From Naematelia aurantialba (Eukaryota > Basidiomycota > Tremellomycetes > Tremellales > Naemateliaceae), in the NCBI GenBank assembly GCA_021527695.1, contig JAKFAO010000012.1, positions 930,001-994,000 on the forward strand: DNA of 64,000 nucleotides. Reading direction: 5' to 3'. Positions 35,197 to 45,711 of this stretch are shown one piece after another. Position 1 is the stretch's first letter; the number at the start of each line of letters is the position of its first letter. The position numbers were made by a program, and so were the translations under genes. Under the pieces are notes generated by a model. It searched no databases. It was not told where the DNA came from and was given only the letters and a program-made list of their open reading frames with translations.

Positions 35197-35742
35197 TTGA
35201 GTTTCCAGCGGATCATTGCGAGGTTTCCTTCGCGCACATGTATCAGACGGTGGCCCATAGGTCGTGTGGCTGGGACGGTCTGCGACACAATGCCTAACAC
35301 ATATCGCTATGGGCTGAGGGGGTCCTACATGATCTGGATGTCGCCGGAGTCCGGGACGGTATGTACTTTATGCATGTTTTATCTAGAATCTTGCAGGTGC
35401 TGTTTTGTCAATTCACCAAAGTCGGTTGATTACTTGACTTGGTAGTTGATAACCATGGAAGTGGCGTGATGACTTTACTTGATCACTATATGACCACTGG
35501 ATGACGCCGTCGTTGGGGTGAGGAGGTTTGATCTTAACACCCAGATTCCCACGAGGTCCGAGAACCTATGCCGCGCCTTTCGTACGGTTTTCAGTCGTTT
35601 GTCTCTGGTCGTGCTGTCCGGTTGAGCCACCTGGAGCGTCTAGCAGGAATTGTTCCGCCGCCGATCGAGACCTACATGCCAGTCCCGTTGCGCTCTTCGC
35701 AGCCCTTTGCATTATCGCGCGAGTGCCCGAGCCATGGCGGTG
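35197..35742. other. Convergent intergenic region POB3/FAU1
   Basis: About 550 bp between two converging stop codons; contains 3' UTR-like AT-rich sequence around 35400-35480. No gene seen. Confidence 0.6.
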
Positions 35743-36785
35743 TCATTGAGGGCGCATCTGAATGCCCCGAGCCGAAACCACGCCATCGAGCTGGAAATCT
35801 GCGGGTGTGGTCGGGACGCGTTCGCCTGCCTGCAGAATCTGCGGTTCGAGGGCGAGAGCAACTGCGGATTTTAGTGTACGCCCCGTAGGCGGTCGTCGGC
35901 CTCACGTAAGACTGGGGAGGGCCTTGCAGATGTGTATGACGCCAAGAAGCGGTCGTAGTATGCTTTGCCGCGGCCGAGCTATACCGCGCTCAGTACCAGT
36001 CGCTTGACAAGGCAGGGGTGGGCCCTGGGGGGGGGGGGGGGGGGGTAGACGTGAGGGTGGCTTACTCGATTACATTGGTCGTCGAACGCTACTCCTGGGA
36101 TCAGGATGAGGTCGAGCGGGGGGACGTCTGCGTCCATTGCTGCAGAGTCAGAATCGGCGTGGGCGTGGTCGTTCAAGCGGGGCGTCTTACCGTCTTCGCG
36201 GGGTTCCTCGTTTGCGTCCCGCCGAGTCTCGTCAGGATCAACGATCCCCCACTTATCAAGGGGACACCGGGCAAGGTCGTCGGGAGAATACAGGCGCAAC
36301 ATCCGCATGGGCTGTTCAGGCCCGGCCGGGATGTAGGGCGTGTATAGCGATTTACCTGCGCATGTCAGGATGGATTAGACGTCAGGTGGATTCGGCGCCA
36401 TGTGAAGGAAAGAGGGGGGGGGGGAGGGAGAGAAGGAAGAGATCGTACCTTGAGAGAGGATGGAGTGAACGATGGTCGTCGTGCGCAGCTCGCCGTGCGC
36501 CATGGATAGGTAGCATCCGATGGATTTCGCGTTCTGGTAGACGGGAAGAGCGACGAGACGCGACGCGACGGCATGGGCTGCGACATTTAGCTGCATCACT
36601 TGGTCAAACGGCAGACGAAAGAGCTCGTAGCCGCTGGGACTTCATTCCCACAGGGAGTACTCACATTGCCGCTCAATTTCGTCGCTTGGCATCGCCCGGA
36701 GTGTCTTGAGCATCGACTTGCGTAGCGCCGCTTTGAGCACGAACGGGTTGGCCATCACGTCGTCTCCGTCGTCCGTTGCTGACAT
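35743..36785 (-). CDS. FAU1: 5-formyltetrahydrofolate cyclo-ligase
   Basis: Minus strand from ATG 36785 (MSATDDGDDVMANPF) to TGA 35743..35745, with several introns. Recognised parts: the N-terminal helix LRKSMLKTLRAMPSDEI, then VYQNAKSIGCYLSMAHGEL, the PLDKWGIVDPDE segment, [31 protein letters not shown] (nucleotide/folate-binding loop GRGKxYYDRF) across an intron, and LDGVVSARGIQ at the end. The enzyme converts 5-formyl-THF to 5,10-methenyl-THF with ATP and so returns the storage form to the one-carbon pool. The intron joining CNR to LGRGK contains a 19-base C tract (sense strand). It is divergent from PABA synthase with a 293-bp gap. Confidence 0.9.
36027..36045. repeat. Homopolymer G19 (C19 on the coding strand)
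   Basis: Nineteen consecutive G on the + strand inside the FAU1 intron, acting as part of the pyrimidine tract of that intron in the sense strand. Unusual length; assembly length error possible. Confidence 0.9.
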
Positions 36786-37078
36786 CGATCTCGCGGTCCG
36801 CTGCTCACGCCGCCCAATACCGCTACCTTGGCCACTCTCACCAAGACAGACAGGACTGGTCCGCTATGCATAAGGACGACCATGCATAGAGGCTCCAAAT
36901 TGATTCTAATCCCTTGCTGCCCTGTTCCCGGCTTCTGGAAACGGCCGGAAGCAAAATTTCTGAAACGAGGCCGAGTTTTGGTGACGAACCGCACGCAGAC
37001 TCGACGTTTGTTATTGGGAAGACGAGCAGCAAGGCTGGTTGAGCAGAGTTGTCGTGTACGCCGGTCAGGAGGGACGAT
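36786..37078. promoter_or_regulatory. Shared divergent promoter FAU1/ABZ1
   Basis: 293 bp between the start codons of two folate-pathway genes transcribed away from each other. No TATA box stands out. Co-regulation is an inference from the layout. Confidence 0.5.
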
Positions 37079-40000
37079 ATGACTGTAGCCAGTCTGCCGC
37101 CTCTTCCGCGCACGCTCATCCTCGACTACTACGACTCTTGTGAGCTGCCCAACTCAACATGACCACACTGGTGCTGACGCCATGAACGTAGATACCAACA
37201 ACCTCGTCACCCTCTTCACCAAGCTCTACAGCGATGCAGAGGTACTGGAAAAGGTTGTGGTCGTCAAAGCCGACCGGTATGACTGGTGAGACGATCCTCG
37301 AGCTATATCTTGTCGATACTGACGGGCATAGGGCGACGTTTCAGCGCGAGATCTTGCCTGGGCTCGATTGCGTGATCCTCTCGCCAGGACCTGGTCGGCC
37401 GGATGTCCGGTCTGTGAGCTGCTTGGTCCATGAGTGATGATGGGAGTCCTGACGACTCAGGATATCGGGTTCGCGCTTGACCTCCTGCGGCTGCATCCAC
37501 TCCCGATCCTCGGCGTCTGCTTGGGACACCAAGCGATCGCTGTTGCGTTTGGCGGCAAGGTGCGTCTGACCGTGCGCCCACAGCGAGCGTGGAGCTCATC
37601 ATCATGGTGCAGATTGTCAATACCCCATCTATAACACATGGCCATGTCATACCCGTCACTCCAGTCCTTCCAGCTCGAGGTCTCTTTGCCTCGCCACTAT
37701 GGACCAATAGCGCAAGTAATGACACATTCGACTCGGTAGTGTACAACAGTCTGACCGTAGATCCACACAGTGAGTATTTGTCATTCTCGCTATTGTTCCG
37801 CGTGCTCATGTTCAGCTCTCCCACTGGACCTGGAGGTCACTGCATGGTCTGAGGCGTCCCACCCACCCACGATTCAAGCTCTCAGACACCGCCAGCTCCC
37901 GATCTGGGGCGTACAGTATCATCCCGAGGTAAACCCCTTCTGCAGCGGCAAGTGTCCATACTTATCAACGTGATAGTCCATCTCGTCAACCCAAGGATCA
38001 TCCCTACTGGCATCCTACATCCAAACCGTCCACGATCATCATCGCCGCCCGACTTCGTTCCCTGCTCTTTCCGACACCCTCAAACTTGCATGTGATTATC
38101 GGATCGCATCCAGCTCGTCTCACAGCACAGCTCATAAGCTACAAAGCTCCCATGAAGGCACTTTGCATTTACCCACTCCGCCCATCTCTCCCTCGTCTTC
38201 TTCCTCCTCGGTACAAGACACTGAATCGTCGAGTCATCCGCGCATGCGCTTGGTGGAGAAGAGATTTGGAGGTCAAGGAAAAGAGTCGAGAACACAGGAC
38301 GTATTCGAGGCATTCATGACGTCCCGAAAGGGCAAGGGAAAGGCCGTGGGGCAAGTATGGCTGGACGGCGAGACGGTGAGTCCACATCAATGGGAAACCT
38401 AACGTGACAGCCATTACGCCCCACAACGACCTCGCTGGCGGCACCCTCCTTCGTCCTCACCTACACCCTGTCCACAGGGACCATCACTCTTTATCCATCA
38501 GCGGGGGAACCAACTTCCCGCGCCTTGCAAGGCGACGAGACATTCTGGGACTGGTTCTCTCGGGCGCAGACCGCTTTGTCCGCACCATCAAATCGGAATC
38601 AATCAGGTTGGCACGGTGGATGGGTCGGTTGGTTCGGATATGAGATGAAGGAAGAGTCTTTGTCAGGTTACCGACGGAAGCCAAAGGACTGCTCTGTGGG
38701 TGTGCAGCGCGCAGACGCGATGTGGGCATGGTGTGATGCTTTGCTCGAGCGGACAACGGATGGAGAATGGATTGCGAGGGGCGTCGAGCGACTTTTCAAC
38801 GAAGATGATGGCCCGGACGAGCTTGTCAGCTGGCTGCGAGACCAAGGACTCCAGTCTGGACTTTCTGCCTGCGAATGGCACGAATTTACGATCGAAGTTG
38901 GTGACATCCTCACGAATGTCCCTGTATCTTCCATGCTTCCGGCGTCGTCGTTTCCGGCCTTTAGACCCGTCTCAACATCTTCGCAATACCAGGCATCCAT
39001 ACAGGATTGCCGCGAAGCTATCCGGCAGGGCGAGTCGTACGAACTCACCCTTACGACTTCGTTCACTGCGACTGCACCTTCTGACCCTTATCCATTGTAT
39101 CTCCGCCTGCGGTCTTTCAATCCAGCATACTACTCGACGTACCTCTCCTTTCCCACGATAGCGACCTCGAAGGGCCATGGTGTTCATGTCCTGAGCTCGA
39201 GTCCCGAACGGTTCTTGCAGATCAAGCATCAGAACGATGGCAGCAGGAAGGTCGAAATGATGCCGATAAAAGGCACGAGGGCGAGGGTCAAGCCCGGCAC
39301 ATGTGTGTGCGTTGCTGGGCGGGGCTGTGAGGGTCGCAATCCCGGCAGCCTCGCATGCGTTGCAGGGGCCGAGCAAGAGGACAAACGACGTGGCCAAGCG
39401 CTGCAGGATGATCTCAAAGAGCGGGCCGAAAATCTAATGGTGAGCGGACGTCAACTGTTACCGCCATGACGATGGTCTGACGGGGAGCAGATTGTCGACT
39501 TGATCCGATCCGATCTGCTGTCCTGCTGCATCCCGTCGACGGTGACGGTCCCAAAACTGATCGCACTCGAGAGTTACGGCGTACATAATCTCGTTACGAC
39601 GGTGCAGGGCACGCTTGCATGCAATGTAGGGGCTGTCGAATGTGTCAGACGATGCTTCCCACCTGGTAAATAGCCTTTGCTGGGGACATCGTTTCGCCCC
39701 GCTAACGAATGACGCAGGGAGTATGACTGGTGCACCAAAGTTGCGGAGCGTGCAATTGCTGGAGGGACTCGAAGCTAATCGTCTCCGAGGTGTTTATTCG
39801 GGTCAGTCGACTTGACGATTTCGTCATGCCCGGATACCGTCAGTCGGCTGACGTTTCTCAGGTGCCTTGGGGTACATTGGTGCGGACGGTGCGGCAGATC
39901 TCAGCGTAGTGATTCGCACGATCACCGTGCAGGGCAACGGTACGTGGTGCCTGTGCTGTCATGATCGCTTTGCTCGATTACACAACTGACTGTTTCGGTC

Positions 40001-40123
40001 GTACTTGTAGAGCTCAGTTTAGGCGCTGGAGGAGCAATCACGTGGTTGAGCCAGAGCCCGAGCGAGTGGGAAGAGGTGTTGACGAAAGTGCAATCGGTGG
40101 TTGGCAATCTGAGTTTGGCATAG
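37079..40123 (+). CDS. ABZ1: PABA (aminodeoxychorismate) synthase, fused glutaminase-synthase
   Basis: Starts ATG 37079 ([20 protein letters not shown]) and ends TAG 40121..40123, with about ten introns. The glutamine amidotransferase half has [21 protein letters not shown], the nucleophile Cys in GVCLGHQ (near 37517) and the His-Glu of GVQYHPE (near 37915). The chorismate-binding half has [58 protein letters not shown] and [20 protein letters not shown]. It makes 4-amino-4-deoxychorismate, the precursor of p-aminobenzoate and folate. An extra ~30-residue Cys/Gly-rich loop follows GTRARVKPG before DDLKERAEN, which is not usual for the family. Neighbouring FAU1 also serves folate metabolism. 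Confidence 0.92.
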
Positions 40124-40999
40124 ATCGACGCATCGACGCTCTCCACCGGTGGGGGGATTTTCACCGCTCCAGCTGCTCCAGCGCCTCCAGCGACGTGGGG
40201 ATGATGTGAAGACGAACAGAGGGTTTCAATAGAAAACGCCGGCCGAGAAAAATAGAAAGACCGAAGTCAGCTGATAGCTGGGATCCGAGGAATCTGGAAA
40301 GCTTATTGGCCAGTCGCGCCGACGGGATTCGAAGGACGACCGCCAGCCAGGTCGGTCACTGTGAATCTGGCGAGCGCTCAACTCCCCCAGAGCCGTGGCG
40401 AGTACAGGGGAAAGCATGTATGGGAATGGACAGGCCTGGGATCGTCGCGAACGCCAAGACGGACGGTCGGCCCTCGGTGGCCGACACCGCGGCGGGTCAT
40501 GTTGCACAAAGAAGCCATCGGCTGCTGGTACGTCAGCCACCCCTCTCTCCCCCCTCTCTCCCCCTCCTCGACCCTCTTCCCCTCCCCCCTCGCGTCCCGG
40601 CGGAGCGCATGCAGCGTCAGCATCCCCATTTAAGCTTGCGCAGCAGTTGTTGTCCCCCCCGCCCGTCTGCTGCCGCGGCTCCCGCAGTCCCCGCGGGTTC
40701 CCCTCATTTTCGGTGCCTGGGCGGAGCTTTGCCGCCACGATAGTAATTTTGTGTGAGATTGGGACAACGAAGAACAAGGGGCACCAAGGCGTAGCAGCAG
40801 CCCCAGGCCTCGGAGTCCTCGGTGGCCCCGGAGGTTGGAGCTGGGCACCGCAAAAGTCAAGTGACCCGCTGGTCCTGGTCCAGAGCCGGTCATAGCCAGA
40901 ATCTGTCCCAGCTATATTTGAACCGCGCCGAGCTCCATCCGTTTCCCCCGTTCCTCCTCTCCTCGACGACTTGAGACTCACTGGGTAACAGCAGCCACC
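40124..40999 (+). other. Promoter region of the sugar transporter
   Basis: About 875 bp, GC-rich, with CTCTCCCCC repeats at 40545-40600. The AT-rich ATATTTG at 40913 lies ~85 bp before the start codon. No gene seen; a long minus-strand ORF here is judged spurious. Confidence 0.55.
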
Positions 41000-41258
41000 A
41001 TGGCCACCGTCGCGGTCGAGCAGACGCACATTGACGATGTCAAGAACCAGATTGAACACTATGACGAGATTGCGGCCGAGGCGCGCGATGCCACCGAGAC
41101 GGAGCATCGCATGACCCTCCGCGAAGGCCTCAGGAGGTATCCCAAGGCCGTCGGCTGGTCGGTCCTCCTCTCCACTGCCCTGTAAGTCGTCCTCCTCCTC
41201 GCCCGCCTTGGGATCGTATCTAACGCATGCATAGCATAATGGAAGGCTTTGATATAGT
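41000..41258 (+). pseudogene. Alpha-glucoside-type sugar transporter, 5' fragment
   Basis: Exon 1 is 41000..41181 (MATVAVEQTHIDDVKNQ…, a cytosolic N-terminus). Exon 2 begins at 41235 with LIMEGFDIV and is cut at 41258 by the non-LTR retrotransposon. The continuation starts at 46757. Joining GATATAGT to ACTCCTGTCC restores FDIVLLSNFYALPQF, the start of transmembrane helix 1 in maltose-permease-like carriers. Confidence 0.88.
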
Positions 41259-41314
41259 GTGCATACGTGGTCTAGGAGCGGTAGACAGCCCATCTGTAAA
41301 TTACATGTATGAGC

Positions 41315-44300
41315 CTACCTATGACCCGAACCCGAACCGCCAGCGCCGGCACCCTCTACCTCTGCCACCGCCGCCGCTCTCTTCTTTGCTAATCCTACAC
41401 TCATTCTCTGAATCATGAAACTCTGGGAACCGGGGGGGAGTTTGTGACTGAGCTGCTTGAGAACCTCCTGGGTCCCTCGCTCCGCCATGCCCCCAGAGGA
41501 GAGCACGAAGGGGTGGAATGCGGCCCCTGGGGTGAGCAGCGTGGGGAGAGCAGCCCGAGCACTGTCCGCCACTGAGGTGAGAATGTGGTTCGCTCTGTCG
41601 TCCGTCTCCAGTAGCGGGTCATCCGCTATGAACTGGCGGCTAGTGCGAGCTGAGGCATGTTGGATGGTGCCAAGGCCTGTGACCTTGACGTCAAACTCCA
41701 TGGGTGCTAGCCCTGCTTCCAGTGACCCGCTGAATCGGACATCGTTGTACCTTCCTGCCCCTGGTTGGCGGGCGAGGATGAGGGGCTCAAAGGTAACTTC
41801 CGCATTGGGCGTCCTCTTGAGGGCTTCCCCCAGCGCATACTTGACTTGTTCGTGTCGTCGTATGCGGTGTCTCTGTTGCGATGCGCAGCTTTCCGCGTGG
41901 AAGAGTGACGGGGACGCTTGGCCGCATACCATACATCTGTCCGTCTGGGGGGGTGTGAGCGTCCGATATCGGAGCGACATGGCCACTTCGACGTCAGACA
42001 TGCGGAGGGGGAAGGTGGAGGGTATTGTCGAAAGCCAGCGCCTCCCAATCGTTGAGGCTCCCTCCAGTATCGCCATTCTCTCAGCCATCGGCAGGTTTCT
42101 CATGAGAGTCTCCCTCTGCTCTAAGAACATCTCCAAGCATCTATCCCGCTGTGATTTGTTTGTTGGTGGGGCGGGGATGGCGGCGACGATCGTCGAGAGG
42201 ATGGTGACTGCCGTTTCGAAGGCTGCGTCCGACGCATGATGGCTGATGTCGGTGTAGGAGGTGAGGCCGAGGCCTCCTAGTTTAGCGGGGAGGGAGGATA
42301 GGACATGGTCCGTATCCGAGTCGTCCCTACCTCCTGCCCAGCGGAGGCTCGAGAGGGCCGCCCTAGCCAGGGCGTCCGCCTGTGCCCATGCGTCGTGAGT
42401 GGCCGCTGGGTCAAGGGTACGAAGCAGGTGGCGTAGACGGGGTAGCAAACAGATGCGCAACAGCAAAAGTGCTTCTTGGCTCGATAGCTGAGGGAGGAGT
42501 CCTATCGCTCCCTCGAGGTTGGACGTAAGCTGGGTGACCAGTGCGGTCTGCGCCGTCGGCGGCCCTACCACTGACCCGAGCATGGGGAAGCCATCCCTCC
42601 GGATAGTATCGAAGGAGGCCACCCTGCTCTTGGTAGGGTGAATAGTGAGGGACGACCCTCTGTCCCGGAAGACTGCGATGGCCGTGGCCATGGCCTGGTC
42701 GTTCGGGCTGAGGATGAAGAGGTCATCCAGGTAAGCCAGGAGGAGATGGTCCTCGCCAAGAGCGTCCCGCAGGGCTTCGAGGTCGTCCCGCGCACCGAGA
42801 GAGAAGAAGAGGGGGCCGAGGGGGTCCCCTTGGCGCACGCCTTGGGCCGACGCGAGCTCGATAAAGCCAGTGCCGTCGCGGATGACCAGGGGGGAGGGGG
42901 TGCCGTAAGCCCACTCGAAGAAGGGGTGCAGGCGGGGGGCGTGTCGTCGTACGCCTCGCTCGATGGCGGCCCGGTCGATCGTGTTAAAGGCGTTGGTGTT
43001 GTCGAGGGCCGTGAGGTGTGTGAATTGTCGGGGAAACGTCCCCTCCAGCGCCATCTGTACACAGCGGATGATGGGCTCCACTCCGCCCTTGGTCCCGACG
43101 CCGAGCTGGAAGGGGGCGAGGGAGTCGGGACGGGAGTACTTGTGTAGGATGACCTTGGAACATAGGCGATAGAGGAGTTCGCCTACGGCCACCGGCCGGA
43201 CGCCCCCTGATGCCTTCTCAAGGGGTGTGAGGCGGGAGGTGCAGAGGAGGTTGCGACCATGTGCGGTGCCGTTCATCATCGATGCTACCAGCTGCACACA
43301 GAAGCGGCTGACCCTGTCGTCCTTCAAAGCTAGGCAGAGGAGGTCGACCGTCCAACCCGATATGCCTGGAGCCGTGTCTTTGCGGAAAGTCGCCAGGCTG
43401 CTAGCGATGTCGTCCGCCGAGGGGGGGGGTGGAACGGGCATTTGATTGTCAAAGACGAACCGGACCAGCTCGGAGGGGCCTGCCGGGTGGAGCCTTTTAA
43501 GGGCTTCGATCACCTCCGCGGTGGGGTCCGCGATCGTCGCCTGGTCTTCTAGGGCGCTCATGGCTGCACCTAGACGACCCGTCGCTACTAAGCGCCGGGC
43601 CTTGTCCGCTGGGGAGCGGTGTGCTCGTTCTGTGTCATCCGGGTGCGGCCAGGGGAGGTCGGGGTGAGCGGCCAGCAGGGCCGCCGCCGACCTGGATCGT
43701 AAGCCTGGGACCAGAGCAACTTTGATGAGCGAGAGGAAGTTGAACAGTGCCTCCTCAGAGGGATTTGTCAGGTAAGCTTGTGCGAGCCGGCCCGCGGCGT
43801 TGATGAAGGGTTTGATGATCCCTGGGGCCAAGCGTTTGAAAAGGCCGGGGAGGGCGACCAACTCCTGGAAGGTGTGAGTCGTCGCGGCGACAGTGGGCCC
43901 GGGGGAGGGTGCTGGGAGTGACTCTGGCGGTGCCGGGGGGAGCGAGCGGGAGGGCGGCCCCGCGATGAGAAAGGGGCCGGTGATCATCCTCCCTTCGCCG
44001 CAAGTCCGTGCGTGCCGAGAAAAGCCACGTGTCTTGAGGAACTGTCCACAGAGGCAGACAATGCAATCCATGCTTGTGGCTTGCAGCGGAGTGATGGTCT
44101 CTCCTGAGTGTCTGGCGCGCATGTGATCATTGGGGCGTCCCGGGACAGGCGTCTGGCACAGGGGGCAAGGGAAAAGGCCGCTGGCAGCGGCGGGCTCCCT
44201 CTGTTGACTGGGTGCGGCATCGCCCAATTCGGATGGGCAGCCCCCGCGGAGGCGCAAGACCCCCCGGGGCGGTGAGCGTGATCTCTCTCGGGCGCCCGGA

Positions 44301-45598
44301 TCTCTGCCCACCTGGGGCGAGCGTTCCCTCTTCTGCCAGAACCTAGATGGGAGCTTAACTGCACCTGGGTGGTGGCCAGAAAGGGGGGTCAGGACCACGG
44401 TAGCGGGAGGGGCACCCGCAGCCGAGAACCAGGATTCCCTCCTCCGCGGAGGCTGGACCTGGTCCGGGTGGACTTTGCGAATGTGTTTAGAGGTGGTCTT
44501 AGCCGTGAGTGTCTTATTGCCACAGTAATGGCACACATTTGAGCGGTCAAGCGCACCTGAGAGGCGCGGCTCGGCCAGGCTCGAAGTCGGATGTTTGACT
44601 TTGATGTGCTTCCAGAGGTAGCAGGTGGAAGCGGTCATCATGGGGCAGTGTGGGCAGGAGAGGGTGAAGGGTGTGCCTTGGGGTAGTCTCCCTTCCTCAC
44701 AGACGCGCACCGGCGCCCGAGGGGGAGGCTCTGAATCGGGGTGCTCCTTACCACAGTGCATGCGGAGATCCCTCCTACGTTTGTAGTCCTTACTACAGAA
44801 GAGGCACTGGAAGCGCTGGGCAGGCGAGCGTAGCTCTGCGCTGGCCGTCGCTATGACCGGTCTCTCTTCCTCCGTGTCCACTACCCCCTGGGGGCTGGGC
44901 GCGGGAGTGGTCCATTCTCCCGAAGGAGTTGCAGGGACAGTAGATGGGCTGGGGGGCAGGTATTGGCTGCCTGACTGGAGAGAGGAGGTCGCTGAGGAGG
45001 CCCTACTCGGAAGGAAGTCCTTGTACGACCTCCCTATTCGCGACCGGAGGTTATACCGATCGTTGTCTTGAGTGGAGGGAGGTGGTGATGGAGTGGAGGG
45101 AGGTGGTGGTGGTCCGGGAGGCGTAGGGGGTGGTGGGGGTGTGTTGGAGGGAAGGTCGGCTCCACCATTTGCGACAGCGGTGTCCGCCAGCTGGCGCAGG
45201 GCGACTTTTAGGGGCAGCGCCCCTGGGTCGCCTGGCAGCGCTAGCATCACGGAGGGCAGTCCCAGGAAGTCGGGTCCCGGGACTCCGAAGCGTTGCTGGT
45301 AACCACGGCGATATGGTGCAGGTTTGTCGGGGTGACGACACCGGATATGGTCTAGGAGTGGGGTGTAGTTGACGAAGTCCTTGTCGCACCAGGGGCACCG
45401 GAGATCCACTCTGTAGCCATCGGCCGGCATCTGAGCTTCGGGGCCGTCAATGTGACGGAGAAAGGGCGAATTGGGGTGTGCCCTGCGGAGATGTGAGAGG
45501 ATGGTGGCATACGTGGTCTGCGCCAGGCAGTGGGGGCAGCGGACCGGTATCCCCGAGACGGAGGAGGGTTTGGGACGGGGCAGGCGGACGGGCGGCAT
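41315..45598 (-). CDS. LINE ORF2: zinc fingers, reverse transcriptase, RLE endonuclease
   Basis: First ATG 45598 (MPPVRLPRPKPSS), 1,427 residues; the frame is open further upstream and overlaps the ORF1 stop. Seven C2H2 fingers occupy the first ~560 residues, for example CPHCLAQTTYATILSHLRRAH, CPWCDKDFVNYTPLLDHIRCRH and CHYCGNKTLTAKTTSKHIRKVH (listed by their Cys-x2-Cys and His-x3/4-His). The reverse transcriptase follows, with GVRPVAVGELLYR, LDNTNAFNTIDR, GVRQGDPLGPLFF and the catalytic AYLDDLFIL near 42730. The C-terminus has CMVCGQASPSLFHAESC (C-x2-C-x8-H-x4-C) and the restriction-like nuclease residues in GRYNDVRFSG and EFDVKV. The protein nicks a target and primes cDNA there; the fingers should provide target recognition. 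Confidence 0.9.
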   Translation of the reverse strand: MPPVRLPRPKPSSVSGIPVRCPHCLAQTTYATILSHLRRAHPNSPFLRHIDGPEAQMPADGYRVDLRCPWCDKDFVNYTPLLDHIRCRHPDKPAPYRRGYQQRFGVPGPDFLGLPSVMLALPGDPGALPLKVALRQLADTAVANGGADLPSNTPPPPPTPPGPPPPPSTPSPPPSTQDNDRYNLRSRIGRSYKDFLPSRASSATSSLQSGSQYLPPSPSTVPATPSGEWTTPAPSPQGVVDTEEERPVIATASAELRSPAQRFQCLFCSKDYKRRRDLRMHCGKEHPDSEPPPRAPVRVCEEGRLPQGTPFTLSCPHCPMMTASTCYLWKHIKVKHPTSSLAEPRLSGALDRSNVCHYCGNKTLTAKTTSKHIRKVHPDQVQPPRRRESWFSAAGAPPATVVLTPLSGHHPGAVKLPSRFWQKRERSPQVGRDPGARERSRSPPRGVLRLRGGCPSELGDAAPSQQREPAAASGLFPCPLCQTPVPGRPNDHMRARHSGETITPLQATSMDCIVCLCGQFLKTRGFSRHARTCGEGRMITGPFLIAGPPSRSLPPAPPESLPAPSPGPTVAATTHTFQELVALPGLFKRLAPGIIKPFINAAGRLAQAYLTNPSEEALFNFLSLIKVALVPGLRSRSAAALLAAHPDLPWPHPDDTERAHRSPADKARRLVATGRLGAAMSALEDQATIADPTAEVIEALKRLHPAGPSELVRFVFDNQMPVPPPPSADDIASSLATFRKDTAPGISGWTVDLLCLALKDDRVSRFCVQLVASMMNGTAHGRNLLCTSRLTPLEKASGGVRPVAVGELLYRLCSKVILHKYSRPDSLAPFQLGVGTKGGVEPIIRCVQMALEGTFPRQFTHLTALDNTNAFNTIDRAAIERGVRRHAPRLHPFFEWAYGTPSPLVIRDGTGFIELASAQGVRQGDPLGPLFFSLGARDDLEALRDALGEDHLLLAYLDDLFILSPNDQAMATAIAVFRDRGSSLTIHPTKSRVASFDTIRRDGFPMLGSVVGPPTAQTALVTQLTSNLEGAIGLLPQLSSQEALLLLRICLLPRLRHLLRTLDPAATHDAWAQADALARAALSSLRWAGGRDDSDTDHVLSSLPAKLGGLGLTSYTDISHHASDAAFETAVTILSTIVAAIPAPPTNKSQRDRCLEMFLEQRETLMRNLPMAERMAILEGASTIGRRWLSTIPSTFPLRMSDVEVAMSLRYRTLTPPQTDRCMVCGQASPSLFHAESCASQQRHRIRRHEQVKYALGEALKRTPNAEVTFEPLILARQPGAGRYNDVRFSGSLEAGLAPMEFDVKVTGLGTIQHASARTSRQFIADDPLLETDDRANHILTSVADSARAALPTLLTPGAAFHPFVLSSGGMAERGTQEVLKQLSHKLPPGSQSFMIQRMSVGLAKKRAAAVAEVEGAGAGGSGSGHR

Positions 45599-45711
45599 GA
45601 TGGTGGCGAAAGGAAAAAAGGGGGGGGCGGAGAGAGCGGTCTTGGAGCTCGGCAGACGTGTGCTACTCTCCGGGTGGGAGGAGCGCGCTGGAGCTGATCC
45701 TGCTACTATTG

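Noticed and set aside
40226..41293. Minus-strand open frame of 355 codons
   Set aside because: It crosses the promoter and first two exons of the sugar transporter on the opposite strand, is very GC-rich, has no domain, and its composition reads as low-complexity Gly/Arg/Pro. It is a shadow of GC-rich DNA.
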